The position numbers were made by a program, and so were the translations under genes. This document shows, piece by piece, positions 1 to 8,412 of a DNA stretch of 39,375 nt. Positions within the stretch are counted from its first letter, which is position 1; every line of letters begins with the position of its first letter. Where the stretch lies: assembly GCF_019038435.1 (NCBI RefSeq), contig NZ_JAGPOX010000095.1, positions 1 through 39,375 of the forward strand, written 5' to 3'. The notes under the pieces are model-generated. The model saw nothing but the letters and a program-made list of their open reading frames with translations, searched no databases and was not told where the DNA came from. Source of the DNA: Nocardia alni (lineage in GTDB: Bacteria; Actinomycetota; Actinomycetes; Mycobacteriales; Mycobacteriaceae).

Positions 1-306
1 CCAACAAAAAGTATTTGCTGACAAAAATGTCCGACACCCACACGGGGGTGTAAGCGCCGGAACCAAATAAAACATTTGGCACTGACATTCATCGACACAC
101 TATTGAGTTCTCAAAGAACACACGCACAAACCATCTCCCGGGCTTGAACCCGCTCGATCGGTGAGGCAACTTTTCCAGCTTAGCCCAGCGGCTGACTCCG
201 AACCAAATCGGGTCCCCATCAAGCTAGTGTGATCACCAGGCGCTCCCCGTCCAACCTCGTGTCCCGCGCCTTTCGGCTCGGGTTGGTGTCCGTGTCGCTC
301 TGACCT
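1..306 (-). other. rRNA operon leader (16S gene lies off the left edge)
   Basis: Read leftwards, this is an untranslated rrn leader. Positions 96-120 in reverse complement read TGTTCTTTGAGAACTCAATA followed by GTGTG, the boxA-containing antitermination motif that precedes 16S genes in mycobacteria and nocardiae. Two small hairpins follow: 63-79 (CCAAAT/ATTTGG, 5-nt loop) and 34-51 (ACACCC/GGGTGT, 6-nt loop). These may belong to the RNase III processing stem, whose partner would lie beyond 16S. No 16S sequence is visible, so the mature 5' end is to the left of base 1. No protein gene is seen in 1-413. Confidence 0.8.
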
Positions 307-311
307 GGATT

Positions 312-341
312 AAGTTACGTGCCAACCGCTTTCAATGTCAA
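312..341 (-). promoter_or_regulatory. rrn promoter
   Basis: On the minus strand TTGACA (336-341) is followed after 18 nt by TAACTT (312-317). This is a near-consensus vegetative promoter placed correctly upstream of the boxA leader. It starts about 75 bases beyond the Uma2 gene stop. Confidence 0.75.
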
Positions 342-413
342 ATCGCCTGGTCATACGGCCAAACCTCGGATGTCCAGTGCATCAACATCGTGTGACGATG
401 CGGCACCCTGATG

Positions 414-1010
414 TCATGCATCAAGATCGGTGAATGCAACCATCAACGGGAACGGCTCGCGAAGCGCTAGTGCTTCCTGGTGCGTATGCGTACACCGGTA
501 CGTTCCACTCGCCCAGTCGAGCCGATACTCCTGGATTATCTTGATCCGCAAGTCTTCACCGAGGTGCACGACCAGGTACACCGGAATCCCCTCCCCTGCG
601 TACTCGGCCATTTTGTCTACGGTGTCGGTGTACTCCGATCCCGGCGAAACCACCTCGACAACCACTAGTGCGTCGTCACTCCACAGCCTCCCGTCCAGCG
701 GGATGCAGCGATGCACGACGACATCGGGCCGACGGAACGAGAATCCCGGAGTTTGCGGGCGGCGGTTCCGATAGTGCATCTCGAAGTCTGAGACGACATT
801 TGTGCATGGCTCGTCAGGACGAACCGCATCGAATCTCTCCGCCAGCCGACGGGCAACCACATTGTGGGCGATGCTTCCGCTACGGCAGAAGATCACCTGG
901 CCGGAAATCACCTCGATCTGCTTCTGCACCTCTTCGGGCAGCGCCTCATACGTCTCCTCAGTAATGAGGAGCATCTCCGGGTCTGTCGCCCACGCCGGCA
1001 GAGCAGTCAT
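414..1010 (-). CDS. Uma2 family (DUF820) PD-(D/E)XK-type endonuclease-like protein
   Basis: The 198-residue product matches the Uma2/DUF820 family, which adopts a restriction-endonuclease-like PD-(D/E)XK fold. Supporting segments are the N-terminal YEALPEEVQKQIEVISGQVIF, the RRPDVVVHR strand carrying the putative catalytic Asp, DALVVVEVVSPGSEYTD carrying the acidic active-site Glu, and DKMAEYAGEGIPVYLVV with the Lys. The ATG at 1008-1010 is preferred because GAGGTGG sits just upstream. A GTG 13 codons earlier (1047-1049) lacks a comparable site. The family is abundant in actinobacteria and cyanobacteria and its cellular role is largely unknown. It sits alone between the rrn promoter and the groEL2 terminator, so it is probably its own transcription unit. 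Confidence 0.85.
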   Translation of the reverse strand: MTALPAWATDPEMLLITEETYEALPEEVQKQIEVISGQVIFCRSGSIAHNVVARRLAERFDAVRPDEPCTNVVSDFEMHYRNRRPQTPGFSFRRPDVVVHRCIPLDGRLWSDDALVVVEVVSPGSEYTDTVDKMAEYAGEGIPVYLVVHLGEDLRIKIIQEYRLDWASGTYRCTHTHQEALALREPFPLMVAFTDLDA

Positions 1011-1066
1011 AGCCACCTCAATATCGTGAGAACCCGGTTGTTCGAGCACATCCTATGCCGGAACCG

Positions 1067-1106
1067 CCGCAGGCCGGCTCGCTCGGAAGAGCGGGCCGGC
1101 CTGCGG
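1067..1106 (-). terminator. groEL2 terminator hairpin
   Basis: 18-bp stem (1067-1084 with 1089-1106, one G-T wobble) closed by a GGAA loop, 26 bases after the groEL2 stop. It has no clear U-tract, which is common in actinobacteria. It separates groEL2 from the downstream Uma2 gene on the same strand. Confidence 0.8.
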
Positions 1107-1132
1107 TTGAACAGGGTGCCGGGAGGCGGGAC

Positions 1133-2761
<1,629 letters not shown>

Positions 2762-2899
2762 GGCGTTGTTGAGATCCTCCATGTATATGGCTGACACACA
2801 GAACGACCGCAGGTTGGATCGCCCTATTGACGCTGGCCAGGTTCGGTGCCCGCGACGGACGACCGAGGGTGTCATGGCTCCCGATCTCACCGTCCCGAC

Positions 2900-2926
2900 C
2901 TGGCACTCACATGTTGGGAGTGCCAG
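2900..2926. promoter_or_regulatory. CIRCE operator (HrcA site)
   Basis: Perfect 9-bp inverted repeat CTGGCACTC-N9-GAGTGCCAG, the actinobacterial form of CIRCE (consensus TTAGCACTC-N9-GAGTGCTAA). It overlaps the predicted groEL2 transcription start about 6 nt after the -10, so bound HrcA would block initiation. An extra half-site TAGCACTC (2936-2943) lies inside the promoter. Confidence 0.93.
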
Positions 2927-2931
2927 ATCCA

Positions 2932-2960
2932 TTTCTAGCACTCGAAGAGGTCGACTGCAA
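2932..2960 (-). promoter_or_regulatory. groEL2 promoter
   Basis: Minus strand TTGCAG (2955-2960), 17-nt spacer, TAGAAA (2932-2937). The start would fall near 2925, inside CIRCE. Confidence 0.6.
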
Positions 2961-3039
2961 GGTAGGTGAGGTTTGTCGACCCGCCGCTTCGCGGTGGGCG
3001 CCATTCGGCGGCGCATGCGTTGCCGACGTGTTGCCGGAA

Positions 3040-3330
3040 TCAGGTGTCGGTGACCCGCAACGCCAAAGCCAGGAACGCGTCGGCGCGGCGCTCTTCCGGG
3101 GTGCGCGGCTCGCCGCGGTCGACCGTGACCTGCAAAGCATCGTGTATCAGCAGTTCGGCCTCGATACGCATGATGGCGCGGATGAACGGTGGTGCGACCT
3201 CGGGCGGGAGATCCCCATTGACGATATAGCTACCGTCGGGACCCGACTCGGTCTCGACATACGTCAGCGCACGCAGCAGGTCAGCTCGGGGTTCCCCTGC
3301 GATCAGGTCGGAATCGGTTTCATCCGCCAT
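3040..3330 (-). CDS. small conserved-looking hypothetical protein
   Basis: 96-residue acidic soluble protein with no signal peptide or membrane segment. It contains LLRALTYVETESGPDGSYIV, then VAPPFIRAIMRIEAELLIHDA, and a C-terminal EERRADAFLALALRVTDT helix. I do not recognise the family. The ATG at 3328-3330 is chosen over a GTG two codons earlier because AGGA lies 7 nt upstream. It is transcribed towards groEL2 but ends about 80 bases before the groEL2 promoter. It is head-to-head with the methyltransferase gene, sharing an upstream region that contains a palindrome. Confidence 0.65.
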   Translation of the reverse strand: MADETDSDLIAGEPRADLLRALTYVETESGPDGSYIVNGDLPPEVAPPFIRAIMRIEAELLIHDALQVTVDRGEPRTPEERRADAFLALALRVTDT

Positions 3331-3374
3331 AGCCACATCCTATCCGGACAACTCTTGCGCAACCGCATCGTGGC

Positions 3375-3400
3375 CAATACAGTACGTACGTACGGTTTGG
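3375..3400. promoter_or_regulatory. palindromic operator-like site upstream of tam
   Basis: The core GTACGTACGTAC (3382-3393) is a perfect 12-bp palindrome. Outside it, pairing continues imperfectly to CCAATAC on the left and GTTTGG on the right. It lies 22 bases before the tam ATG. Size and symmetry fit a TetR-type dimer site; the protein is unknown. Confidence 0.45.
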
Positions 3401-3422
3401 TAAGCGACGTCAGGAGCCGGCC

Positions 3423-4190
3423 ATGTGGGATCCCCAGCAGTATCTGACCTTCGACGACCACCGCTCCCGGCCATTCTTCGAGTTACTCGCACGTATCAGC
3501 GCGAAACAACCCCGGCGTGTCGTAGATCTCGGATGCGGTCCGGGCCATCTGACCTCCGCATTGTCGGAACGCTGGCCCGGATCGGTGGTCGAGGCCTCGG
3601 ACTCCTCCCCCGATATGGTGGCCGCGGCCCGCGCCCGCGGAGTCCACGCCACCCTGCTGGACGTGCGCGACTGGACCCCGGAGCCGGATACCGATGTGGT
3701 GATCTCCAACGCGGTGCTGCAATGGGTGCCCGGTCATCCGACGCTACTGGACGAATGGGCGCGCAAAATGCCGCCCGGCGCGTGGCTGGCGATCCAGGTG
3801 CCGGGCAACTTCGACGCGCCCTCGCACCGCTGTATTCGAGATCTCGCCGCCCAGGACCAGTGGCGCGAGCAGTTGGAGCCGGTCGGCCTGCTGCAGCCCC
3901 GCAACGTCCTGGATCCGACCGGATACGCCACGGTGCTCGCCACCGCCGGATGCGCGGTCGACGCGTGGGAGACAACCTATATACAGCGCCTGACCGGTGA
4001 GGATCCGGTGCTGACCTGGGTCAAGGGCACGGCGCTTCGCCCGGTACGCGACGCCCTCGACGACGCCGGATGGGACCGATTCACCGCCCAGCTGGGCGCG
4101 ATGCTGCGCGAGGCCTATCCGCGCCAGGCCGACGGAACGACATGGCTGCCGTTCCGCCGGGTCTTCGCGGTCGCCCGCACACCGCACTGA
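3423..4190 (+). CDS. tam: trans-aconitate 2-methyltransferase
   Basis: 255-residue class I SAM-dependent methyltransferase of the Tam family. The protein opens with MWDPQQYLTF, has the SAM-binding motif I VVDLGCGPGHLT at about residues 33-44, the acidic loop ASDSSPDM, DVRDW, and NAVLQWVPGH. These are all characteristic of Tam, which methylates trans-aconitate, a spontaneous by-product that inhibits aconitase. RBS AGGAG lies 8 nt before the ATG. The stop at 4190 is one base from the stop of the convergent clpC2-like gene, leaving no room for a terminator between them. A palindromic operator candidate lies immediately upstream. Confidence 0.9.
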   Translation: MWDPQQYLTFDDHRSRPFFELLARISAKQPRRVVDLGCGPGHLTSALSERWPGSVVEASDSSPDMVAAARARGVHATLLDVRDWTPEPDTDVVISNAVLQWVPGHPTLLDEWARKMPPGAWLAIQVPGNFDAPSHRCIRDLAAQDQWREQLEPVGLLQPRNVLDPTGYATVLATAGCAVDAWETTYIQRLTGEDPVLTWVKGTALRPVRDALDDAGWDRFTAQLGAMLREAYPRQADGTTWLPFRRVFAVARTPH

Positions 4191-4191
4191 T

Positions 4192-4983
4192 CTACTGCGG
4201 CGGAGCCGGTGGCTGGGGCGGAACAGGCGGTTGGGGCGGAGCAGGCGGCCGCGGTGGGGCAGGCGGCGTGAGCGACTGCGAGGGGAGCTGCGCCAGCTGC
4301 GCGGCGATGTCCTTTTCCAGCTCGGCCTTGTGCAGCCCCAGTCCCGACAGCAAGCCGGCGCCGTCCTCGAACTCCAGCAGGGCGAGCAGAATATGTTCGG
4401 TGCCGACGTAGTTGTGTCCCAGGCGAAGCGCTTCCCGGAAGGTCAGCTCCAGCGCCTTGCGAGACTGCGCGTTGAACGGGATGAGCGCGGGCACCTCCGG
4501 GGACGCGGGCGGTAGCGCCGCGAGCGCGACCCGCCGCACCGCATCCAGACTCACCCCGCTCGCGACGATCGCGTGCGCCGCGAAGGCCTCCGGCTGACTG
4601 ATCAATCCGAGCACGAGATGCTCTGGCTGAATCTCGGCGTTGTTCGCGCGCCGGGCTTCCTCTTGGGAGACCACCACGACCTTGCGAGCCCGCTCCGTGT
4701 AACGGGCGAATCCGGCACTGGGGTCCATCTCCGATTCACCGGATGCCTTGGGCACGAACCGTTTCTGCGCGGCCTGCTTGGTAACGCCCATGCTCCGGCC
4801 GATATCCGTCCACGACGCGCCCGCGCGCCGGGCCTGGTCGACGAAATGCCCGATCAGATGATCGGCCACCTCGCTCATATGCCCGGCGGTCACGACCGCA
4901 TCCGAGAGTTGTTCCAGTGGATCGTCGGGCCGCGCCCGTTTGATGCCTTCGATCAGATCGTCGAGGCGAATCTTCTCTGCCAT
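4192..4983 (-). CDS. clpC2: ClpC2-like protein: HTH plus Clp N-terminal domains, probable autoregulator
   Basis: 263 residues without any ATPase domain. Residues 1-80 form a DNA-binding-like region with a helix-turn-helix (ASWTDIGRSMGVTKQAAQKRF, about 56-76). Residues 92-233 hold two Clp_N repeats (EIQPEHLVLGLIS and NYVGTEHILLALLEFEDG). A proline-rich tail (about 240-263, PPAPP/QPPVPP repeats) closes the protein. The architecture matches mycobacterial ClpC2 (Rv2667 in M. tuberculosis). From memory of the literature, ClpC2 resembles the ClpC1 N-domain, binds cyclomarin-type antibiotics that target ClpC1, and represses its own gene. Two identical-arm operators overlie the promoter and the -10 is 6 nt from the ATG, so the mRNA should be leaderless. 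The proline-rich tail seems unusual for the family. Confidence 0.85.
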   Translation of the reverse strand: MAEKIRLDDLIEGIKRARPDDPLEQLSDAVVTAGHMSEVADHLIGHFVDQARRAGASWTDIGRSMGVTKQAAQKRFVPKASGESEMDPSAGFARYTERARKVVVVSQEEARRANNAEIQPEHLVLGLISQPEAFAAHAIVASGVSLDAVRRVALAALPPASPEVPALIPFNAQSRKALELTFREALRLGHNYVGTEHILLALLEFEDGAGLLSGLGLHKAELEKDIAAQLAQLPSQSLTPPAPPRPPAPPQPPVPPQPPAPPQ

Positions 4984-4985
4984 GC

Positions 4986-5002
4986 GTCAACTCTAGGTTG
5001 AC
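4986..5002. promoter_or_regulatory. clpC2 operator site 1
   Basis: GTCAAC-N5-GTTGAC inverted repeat. It overlies the -10 region and ends 3 bases from the start codon of the clpC2-like gene. Confidence 0.7.
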
Positions 5003-5019
5003 TAACGCCTTATCGTCAA
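4990..5019 (-). promoter_or_regulatory. clpC2 promoter, leaderless
   Basis: Minus strand TTGACG (5014-5019), 18-nt spacer, TAGAGT (4990-4995), then only six bases before the ATG at 4983. Initiation would fall on or next to the A of the start codon. Both hexamers are embedded in the two operator sites. Confidence 0.7.
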
Positions 5020-5034
5020 CAGAAAGTTGACGAT
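5012..5034. promoter_or_regulatory. clpC2 operator site 2
   Basis: ATCGTCAAC-N5-GTTGACGAT, a perfect 9-bp inverted repeat with the same core arms and the same 5-nt spacing as site 1. Its centre is 29 bp from the site 1 centre, close to three helical turns. It contains the -35 hexamer. Confidence 0.72.
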
Positions 5035-5068
5035 CTTCCGCACGGCGACCGGCCCGTGGGCGATGTCA

Positions 5069-5086
5069 CGAACGTGTACACGTTCG
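5069..5086. promoter_or_regulatory. 18-bp perfect palindrome upstream of the serine hydrolase gene
   Basis: CGAACGTGTACACGTTCG is fully self-complementary. It lies about 90 bases before the hydrolase start, in the divergent region with the clpC2-like gene. It resembles a TetR-type operator. It is not an actinobacterial SOS box, because the CGAAC and GTTCG arms are 8 nt apart rather than 4. Confidence 0.5.
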
Positions 5087-5110
5087 GCGGCCGGACAGCT
5101 ACCCTCGCAT

Positions 5111-5131
5111 GAGCGAGCGCAGCGAGCGAAC
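5111..5131 (+). repeat. short dispersed repeat, copy 1
   Basis: GAGCGAGC-GCA-GCGAGCGAAC directly after an AT, forming an apparent ATGAGCGAGC start. A near-identical copy, GAGCGAGC-TT-GCGAGCGAAC, occurs at 29238-29257 on the other strand. The apparent N-terminal codons it creates (MSERSER) are probably not translated. Confidence 0.55.
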
Positions 5132-5174
5132 AACAAACACAGCCGAGAATCCGAACAATCTGCGATTGGGTGGC

Positions 5175-5993
5175 ATGTCCGTTTTCCGTAGAACGATTGC
5201 GATCAGTGTGGCACTCGCGGCGTCTCTCACGCTGCGGATGCCGGTCACCTCGGCCCAGGCGCCGGCCCTCGACCCGGGACTCGTGCGACGCGCGGTGGCG
5301 GCCGACGCCTACGCCAAGACTCGTCCAGGCGTCATCGGAATCGTCGTCTACGACCGCAGGACCGGCGCGATCTGGCAGAACGGGAATGCCAACAGCACGG
5401 TGTGGGCCGAATCCACCGAAAAGCTGGAGATGGTCGCATCCCTGTTGTCGCGCAACGAATCCCATGCCATCTCACTCACCGCAGACGACCGCGACCTGAT
5501 GCACCGGATGCTGAACGTCAGCGACGACAATGCCGCCGACGCGCTGTGGAAGCGTTACGGCGGCGCGAGTTTCGCCCGGGATCTCGGCCGGTTCGGCATG
5601 ACCTCCTCGACCTTCCGCACCCCGCAGTCACCGTACTGGGGCTGGATGCGGACCACCGCCGCCGATCTCGACCGATTGATCAACTCCGCACTCGCACAGT
5701 TGAATCCGGCCGACCGCAACTACCTGATCGGCGAAATGCGCTCGGTGGGAAGCGATCAGCAGTGGGGAGTATGGGGCGCGGGCCCCGCCGCCCAGCCCGG
5801 CAACAAGGACGGCTGGTCCCCCGACAATCCCGACGGCTCGTGGCTGGACAACTCCGTCGGCTTCGTCGGCCCGGACGAGCGCTACACCCTGGCGATCACC
5901 GACAACACCCAGACCGTCGCGAACGGCGATCAGGTGGGCAGGGCCACGGACACCCAGGTCGCGAACATCCTGTTCAACGGCTATTTCCACTGA
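5175..5993 (+). CDS. secreted class-A beta-lactamase-like serine hydrolase
   Basis: 272 residues. An N-terminal signal peptide (MSVFRRTIAISVALAASLTL, probable cleavage near TSAQA) points to export. The mature domain has the serine-hydrolase tetrad S80-T-E-K83 (SxxK), an SDDN segment near 116-119 in place of the SDN loop, and KDGWS where a KTG box is expected. The fold is therefore beta-lactamase or penicillin-binding-protein-like, but the departures from SDN and KTG make a true lactamase uncertain. The ATG at 5175 is chosen because it begins a good signal peptide. An in-frame ATG at 5109 reads through a dispersed repeat and would bury the signal. It converges with the lipoprotein gene. Confidence 0.8.
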   Translation: MSVFRRTIAISVALAASLTLRMPVTSAQAPALDPGLVRRAVAADAYAKTRPGVIGIVVYDRRTGAIWQNGNANSTVWAESTEKLEMVASLLSRNESHAISLTADDRDLMHRMLNVSDDNAADALWKRYGGASFARDLGRFGMTSSTFRTPQSPYWGWMRTTAADLDRLINSALAQLNPADRNYLIGEMRSVGSDQQWGVWGAGPAAQPGNKDGWSPDNPDGSWLDNSVGFVGPDERYTLAITDNTQTVANGDQVGRATDTQVANILFNGYFH

Positions 5994-6015
5994 TCGCGAC
6001 CCAGCGACCGATCCG

Positions 6016-6450
6016 CTACTGCTGCACGACCCCGATGGCCACGGCGACCGGCTGATTCTGCTCGGTGTGCGCCAGGCACACCAGCTTCGCCGTGCCGAGC
6101 GCCACATCCGGGCTACCGGCGAACTTGGAGCCCGGGTTCTCCGCGAGAATCTTCTCCATCAGCGCCTTTTCGGAGTCGACATCCATGGTCCGGAAGGTGC
6201 TGCAGGGCGTGCGCGAGGCGGTGCCCAGCGCGGAATTCGCCGGTGCGCTCGACGGCGCGGCGGTGGTGCTGGACACGGCGCTCGTCGCGGCCGGCGACGC
6301 GCTGCTGGTCACGGCGGGCGCGGTGCTCGACGGCGCGGCGGCCGTGCCGGAGGAGTCGCTGTGCCCGCCGCAGGCGGCCAGGCCCGTCGTCATCGCGCCG
6401 AGGGCGACGATCGTCGCGCTACGAGCGACGATCACCGAAAATCGTTTCAT
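6016..6450 (-). CDS. Ser/Thr/Ala-rich lipoprotein of unknown function
   Basis: 144 residues. Type II signal peptide with lipobox LAAC (lipidated Cys-27) after a short Arg/Lys n-region and hydrophobic core. Residues 28-75 are a low-complexity Ser/Thr/Ala linker, typical of an envelope-spanning tether. The C-terminal 65 residues form a small domain with two cysteines (TPCSTFRTMD and TAKLVCLAHTE) that could form a disulfide. It contains KALMEKILAENPGSKFAG. I do not recognise the domain; a distant HdeA-like relationship is only a guess. The stop lies 22 bases from the stop of the convergent serine hydrolase gene. Confidence 0.8.
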   Translation of the reverse strand: MKRFSVIVARSATIVALGAMTTGLAACGGHSDSSGTAAAPSSTAPAVTSSASPAATSAVSSTTAAPSSAPANSALGTASRTPCSTFRTMDVDSEKALMEKILAENPGSKFAGSPDVALGTAKLVCLAHTEQNQPVAVAIGVVQQ

Positions 6451-6543
6451 CTGTGCGTATTCCCCGATGGTCGGAAAACGCCGGATCTCCCCGGCGCGCT
6501 CGCAGCGTACCGGGCCGCACCCGGCGAGGCGAACCGACCACCG

Positions 6544-6897
6544 TCAGTGAACGTGGTTCTGCCAGTCCCGCGGCACCCGCTCGCGCGGACCGGGCACCGT
6601 CTGGGAGCGCGGATGATGCAGCGGCGGGGCCAGTTCGGGCCCTTCGGCGAACATCTCCTCGGTGCGGAAGTTCCAGAACCAGTCCTCACCCGGTTCGAAA
6701 CTGCGGATGAAGGGGTGTCCGGTCTCGGCGAAATGCTTACTGGCGTGCTGCTGCGGTGAGGTATCGCAGCAGCCGACATGCCCGCATTGCGCGCATCGGC
6801 GCAGATGCACCCACCACCCCTGGGCCGCTTCACATTCCATACATCCCGGACCGCTGGGTGACACGGCCGGATCGACGCCCTCGATAGCCTCGGACAC
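6544..6897 (-). CDS. UBP-type zinc finger protein
   Basis: 117 residues. Cysteines and histidines follow the UBP/ZnF pattern: C19-x2-C22, C35-x2-C38, C43, H51, H55, H61, with QGWWVHLRRCAQCGHVGCCD and HASKHFAETGHPFIRSFEPGEDWFW. In eukaryotes this finger binds the free C-terminal Gly-Gly of ubiquitin; the bacterial ligand is unknown. The GTG start at 6895-6897 shares one base with the stop of the kinase gene (TAGTG), so translation is coupled. The C-terminal 45 residues are Pro/Arg/His-rich and look disordered. As the third gene of a kinase / response-regulator-flavoprotein operon, it may be an adaptor or sensor for that system. Confidence 0.88.
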   Translation of the reverse strand: MSEAIEGVDPAVSPSGPGCMECEAAQGWWVHLRRCAQCGHVGCCDTSPQQHASKHFAETGHPFIRSFEPGEDWFWNFRTEEMFAEGPELAPPLHHPRSQTVPGPRERVPRDWQNHVH

Positions 6898-8402
6898 TAT
6901 TCACCCTCCAGATTCGATTGTGCCGCTTGGTCGTTCCCTTCCTCGACAGGACGCCCGGCCGGATCCAGCGGCAACCGGACGATGAACCGGGTGTCACCCG
7001 GCTCCGACTCCACCCGGATGTCGCCGCCGTGCTTCTTGGCGACGATCCGGAACGAGATATCCAGTCCCAGACCGGTTCCCTCACCCACCGGTTTGGTGGT
7101 GAAGAACGGTTCGAAGATCCGGTGCCGCAGCTCGGGCGGTACGCCCGGCCCGGTATCGCCGATCTCGACGACGGCGCAGTCGTTTTCGCGATAGGTGCGC
7201 ACCGTCAGGGTGCCATGCCCGTTCATCGCCGCCACCGCGTTATCGATCAGGTTCGTCCACACCTGATTCAATTCCGCCGCGTAGCAAGGTACCTGCGGCA
7301 GAGTGCGGTCGAAATCCTTGACCACGGTGATGTCGTCGCCGATCTTGCGCGCCAGCATCACCAGGGTGCTCTTGAGCAGCTCGTGGATGTCGACCACCTG
7401 GAACGGCGCCCGGTCCATCTGCGAATACTGTTTGGCCGCGTTGACCAGCGAGGACACCCGATTGGTCGAGTCGGTGATCTCGTTCATCAGCAACTCGGTC
7501 TCGACCGTGTAGTTCAGCCAGCGGATCGCGCCCTCGAACACACCGGCGTTGCAACCCTCCAGGGTCGCGGCCACCCGCTCGAGCCAGTCGACGTCGAATC
7601 CGGCCTGGACGAACGTCGGCGCGATATCCCAGCCGTTGGCGATGCCGTGCTCGTCCAGCCAGTCGCCGAGTTCGTCCTCGCGGTCGGCGGTTTCCATCGG
7701 CGTGAGCGTCGGGGCCTTGGCGACCTGCATGGCCGCCTCCTCCTGCAACTGCACCAGCGATTCCAGCGCGGCCGGGGTGAACTTGCCGTGCGCCATCATC
7801 TTCAACTTGTTCCGCATACCCGCGACCCGTTCGCGCAGCGCCGAGGTCGCGCGCACCGCGGCCGAGGCCGGGTTGTTCAGCTCGTGGGTGAGCCCGGCGG
7901 TCAGTGAACCCAGGGCGAGCAACCGCTCGCGCTGGCCGATGATCTCGTTGCTGTTGCGGTTGCCGAAGAACACCCCCTCGAGCAGATGCAGGGCCATCGG
8001 GAACCACTCCTGCATCATCTGCGCGAAAGTGGCGGAGTCGAGCACGAAGAAGCGCGAGGGCTGGGTGACATGGAACGATCCGGAGTAGACCTGATCCACC
8101 TTGTCGCCCATATAGGCCGTCCACGCACCGGAATACGAGCCGCGGTGGCTGGTGCGCACCAGCTCGATCTCCTCGCCGCCCGACTGTTTGGTGAGCAGGA
8201 CCTCACCCTCGATCAGCACGTAGAAGCATGTCGCGGGCTCGCCCTCGCGGAAAATCAGTCCCGGCTCGAAGGTTTCGACGCGACCATCCCGGCACAACCA
8301 TTCCAGCTGCTCGTCGTTGAGCTTCTCGAACAGGAACAGGGTGCGCAATTCGTCGGGATCGCACACCATCCGGGTGGAGCTCACCCTGTCGGTATCTGAC
8401 AC
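6897..8402 (-). CDS. cyclic-nucleotide-binding-domain sensor histidine kinase
   Basis: 501 residues, cytoplasmic, no membrane segment. Residues 19-135 are a CRP/CAP-type cyclic-nucleotide-binding domain (LFEKLNDEQLEWLCRDGRVE, GEPATCFYVLIEGEVLLT). A dimerisation region follows with the H-box LTHELNNPASA and phospho-acceptor His-173. The C-terminal HATPase has N-box NLIDNAVAAM, G1 DTGPG, F-box FEPFF and G2 GEGTGLGL. It should autophosphorylate in response to a ligand and phosphorylate the receiver domain encoded directly upstream. The GTG at 8400-8402 is chosen because AGGAGG lies 6 nt upstream and overlaps the stop of the preceding gene. It overlaps the zinc-finger gene by one base. Confidence 0.9.
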   Translation of the reverse strand: MSDTDRVSSTRMVCDPDELRTLFLFEKLNDEQLEWLCRDGRVETFEPGLIFREGEPATCFYVLIEGEVLLTKQSGGEEIELVRTSHRGSYSGAWTAYMGDKVDQVYSGSFHVTQPSRFFVLDSATFAQMMQEWFPMALHLLEGVFFGNRNSNEIIGQRERLLALGSLTAGLTHELNNPASAAVRATSALRERVAGMRNKLKMMAHGKFTPAALESLVQLQEEAAMQVAKAPTLTPMETADREDELGDWLDEHGIANGWDIAPTFVQAGFDVDWLERVAATLEGCNAGVFEGAIRWLNYTVETELLMNEITDSTNRVSSLVNAAKQYSQMDRAPFQVVDIHELLKSTLVMLARKIGDDITVVKDFDRTLPQVPCYAAELNQVWTNLIDNAVAAMNGHGTLTVRTYRENDCAVVEIGDTGPGVPPELRHRIFEPFFTTKPVGEGTGLGLDISFRIVAKKHGGDIRVESEPGDTRFIVRLPLDPAGRPVEEGNDQAAQSNLEGE

Positions 8403-8412
8403 GACGTTCCTC

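Noticed and set aside
1..413. tRNA or other structured RNA gene in the left intergenic region
   Set aside because: No cloverleaf or T-arm GGTTCRA sequence was found. The region is accounted for by the rrn promoter and boxA leader.
2762..3016. N-terminal extension of GroEL2 by 85 codons
   Set aside because: The added codons cover the CIRCE element and promoter. The mature GroEL N-terminus MAKTIAYDEE is exactly at the internal ATG.
5069..5086. SOS box (LexA site)
   Set aside because: Arms CGAAC and GTTCG are present but separated by eight bases instead of the four in the actinobacterial LexA consensus.
5109..5174. Upstream ATG giving an MSERSER extension to the serine hydrolase
   Set aside because: The extension is a translated dispersed repeat and would bury the signal peptide behind 22 hydrophilic residues.
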